A DNA stretch of 42,125 nucleotides. Source: Comamonadaceae bacterium (GTDB lineage: Bacteria > Pseudomonadota > Gammaproteobacteria > Burkholderiales > Burkholderiaceae_C). Positions 41,448 to 42,125 of this stretch are shown piece after piece. The number at the start of each line of letters is the position of its first letter. Position 1 is the first letter of the stretch. Location of the stretch: assembly GCA_947448885.1 (NCBI GenBank), contig CANFPJ010000010.1:1-42125 (forward strand). Direction: 5' to 3'. Under the pieces are notes generated by a model, which had not been told where the DNA came from, made no database searches, and was given only the letters and a program-made list of their open reading frames with translations. The position numbers and the translations under genes are program-made.

Positions 41448-42125
41448 ATGACCTCCGCTGTGTTGCTCCAAGCCTTTTGGCTGGTTTTCGACCCGTATGT
41501 GTTGTTGGTCATCCTGTGCTCGGCCATGTTTGGGCTGTTCGTGGGTTGCATCCCGGGCTTGAGTGCGACCATGGCCACGGCTTTGTTGGTGCCCATCACC
41601 TTTTTCATGCCGCCGGTGCCAGCCATTGCCGCCATCGTCACGGCCACAGCGATGGCGATTTTTTCGGGCGACATCCCCGGCGCCCTGTTGCGCATCCCCG
41701 GTACGCCAGCGTCAGCGGCCTATACCGATGAGGCCTACCAAATGACGCTCAAAGGCCAGGCGGAAACAGCCCTGGGGGCAGGCCTGGTTTTCTCTGCCAT
41801 TGGCGGTTTGTTTGGCACCCTGGTGATGATTTTGTTTTCCCCTGCCTTGGCCGAAATTGCGCTGAAATTCTCTTCTTTTGAGTATTTTTGGCTGGTGGTT
41901 TTGGGCCTGGCGGGTGCGGTGTTCATCGGCAACGCCAGTGTGCTCAAAGCCTGCATCACCTTGTTGCTGGGCTTGTTGATCGCTTGCATTGGCTTGGAGA
42001 ACCCCGCTGGCATGCCGCGCTTTACCTTTGGCATGAAAGAGCTGATGAGCGGCGTGGAGTTGATCCCCATGATGGTCGGGATGTTTGCGGTGTCCGAGTT
42101 GCTGCGCTACATCACCAACATGGAC
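41448..42125 (+). CDS. tctA: Tripartite tricarboxylate transporter large subunit, 5' part
   Basis: 226 codons are present before the window ends, out of about 500 in the family. The visible part shows the TctA pattern: membrane helices, the conserved loop FVGCIPGLSATMATALLVPITFFMPP (about 31–56), FSGDIPGALLRIPGTPASAAY (about 71–91), and FTFGMKELMSGVELIPMMVG near the cut. It forms the substrate channel with TctB. The ATG at 41448 yields a normal N terminus. It is truncated only by the window edge. Confidence 0.92.
   Translation, partial: MTSAVLLQAFWLVFDPYVLLVILCSAMFGLFVGCIPGLSATMATALLVPITFFMPPVPAIAAIVTATAMAIFSGDIPGALLRIPGTPASAAYTDEAYQMTLKGQAETALGAGLVFSAIGGLFGTLVMILFSPALAEIALKFSSFEYFWLVVLGLAGAVFIGNASVLKACITLLLGLLIACIGLENPAGMPRFTFGMKELMSGVELIPMMVGMFAVSELLRYITNMD

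Noticed and set aside
1-42125. CRISPR arrays, insertion sequences, tRNA genes and phage attachment sites
   Set aside because: No regularly spaced repeats, transposase-like proteins, cloverleaf-forming segments or integrase genes were seen by eye.

Overview
The window looks like chromosome of a betaproteobacterium, order Burkholderiales and most likely family Comamonadaceae (Limnohabitans/Rhodoferax-type). The grounds are uniformly high GC coding DNA, a glnA–ntrB–ntrC nitrogen block, a richness of Bug/TctC solute receptors, a TcuAB pair and CaiB-type CoA transferases. The assignment is from gene content and protein style, not from a marker-gene comparison. Genes are tightly packed, there is no gap above 300 bases, and I see no tRNA, rRNA, insertion sequence, phage gene or CRISPR array. 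Both ends cut a gene: the 3' end of an EamA transporter on the left and the 5' part of tctA on the right.

Layout. 1–3.7 kb: housekeeping genes (folA, xth) with four small uncharacterised genes. 3.7–8.7 kb, minus strand: glnA, a DUF4124-like secreted protein, ntrB and ntrC, preceded by a clear sigma-54 promoter and an NtrC-type palindrome; this looks like a self-contained nitrogen-control circuit. 8.7–12.6 kb, minus strand: a tight four-gene operon (beta-propeller protein, polysaccharide-deacetylase-like protein, sterol-desaturase-like membrane protein, MoCF/CinA-type protein). 12.6–20.8 kb: alpha/beta hydrolase, pseudouridine synthase, CoA transferase, RodZ-like protein, CNNM/CorC-type membrane protein, apaH, rhlE-type helicase and dcd.

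20.9–31.4 kb is the accessory-looking part: a catabolic island with tcuA and tcuB, five short-chain dehydrogenases, two paralogous cupins, an HpcH/HpaI aldolase and two solute receptors without transporter membrane subunits. It is arranged as operons that converge and diverge, with no regulator among them. I read it as an undescribed pathway that takes up a carboxylate, oxidises it (TcuA with TcuB as electron outlet), works on hydroxyl/keto groups (dehydrogenases, cupins) and ends in a retro-aldol cleavage. The substrate is unknown. Two of the five dehydrogenases lack canonical catalytic residues, and both cupins carry Gln where the metal-binding Glu is expected.

31.5–39.0 kb is a purine module: an adenine deaminase of the adenosine-deaminase superfamily, a BMP-type receptor, two permeases and an ATPase of a nucleoside/purine ABC importer, and a divergently transcribed 8-oxoguanine-deaminase-type amidohydrolase. 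39.1–42.1 kb holds a YceI protein and a complete-looking tctC–tctB–tctA tripartite tricarboxylate transporter, whose membrane subunits could also serve the two orphan receptors of the catabolic island.
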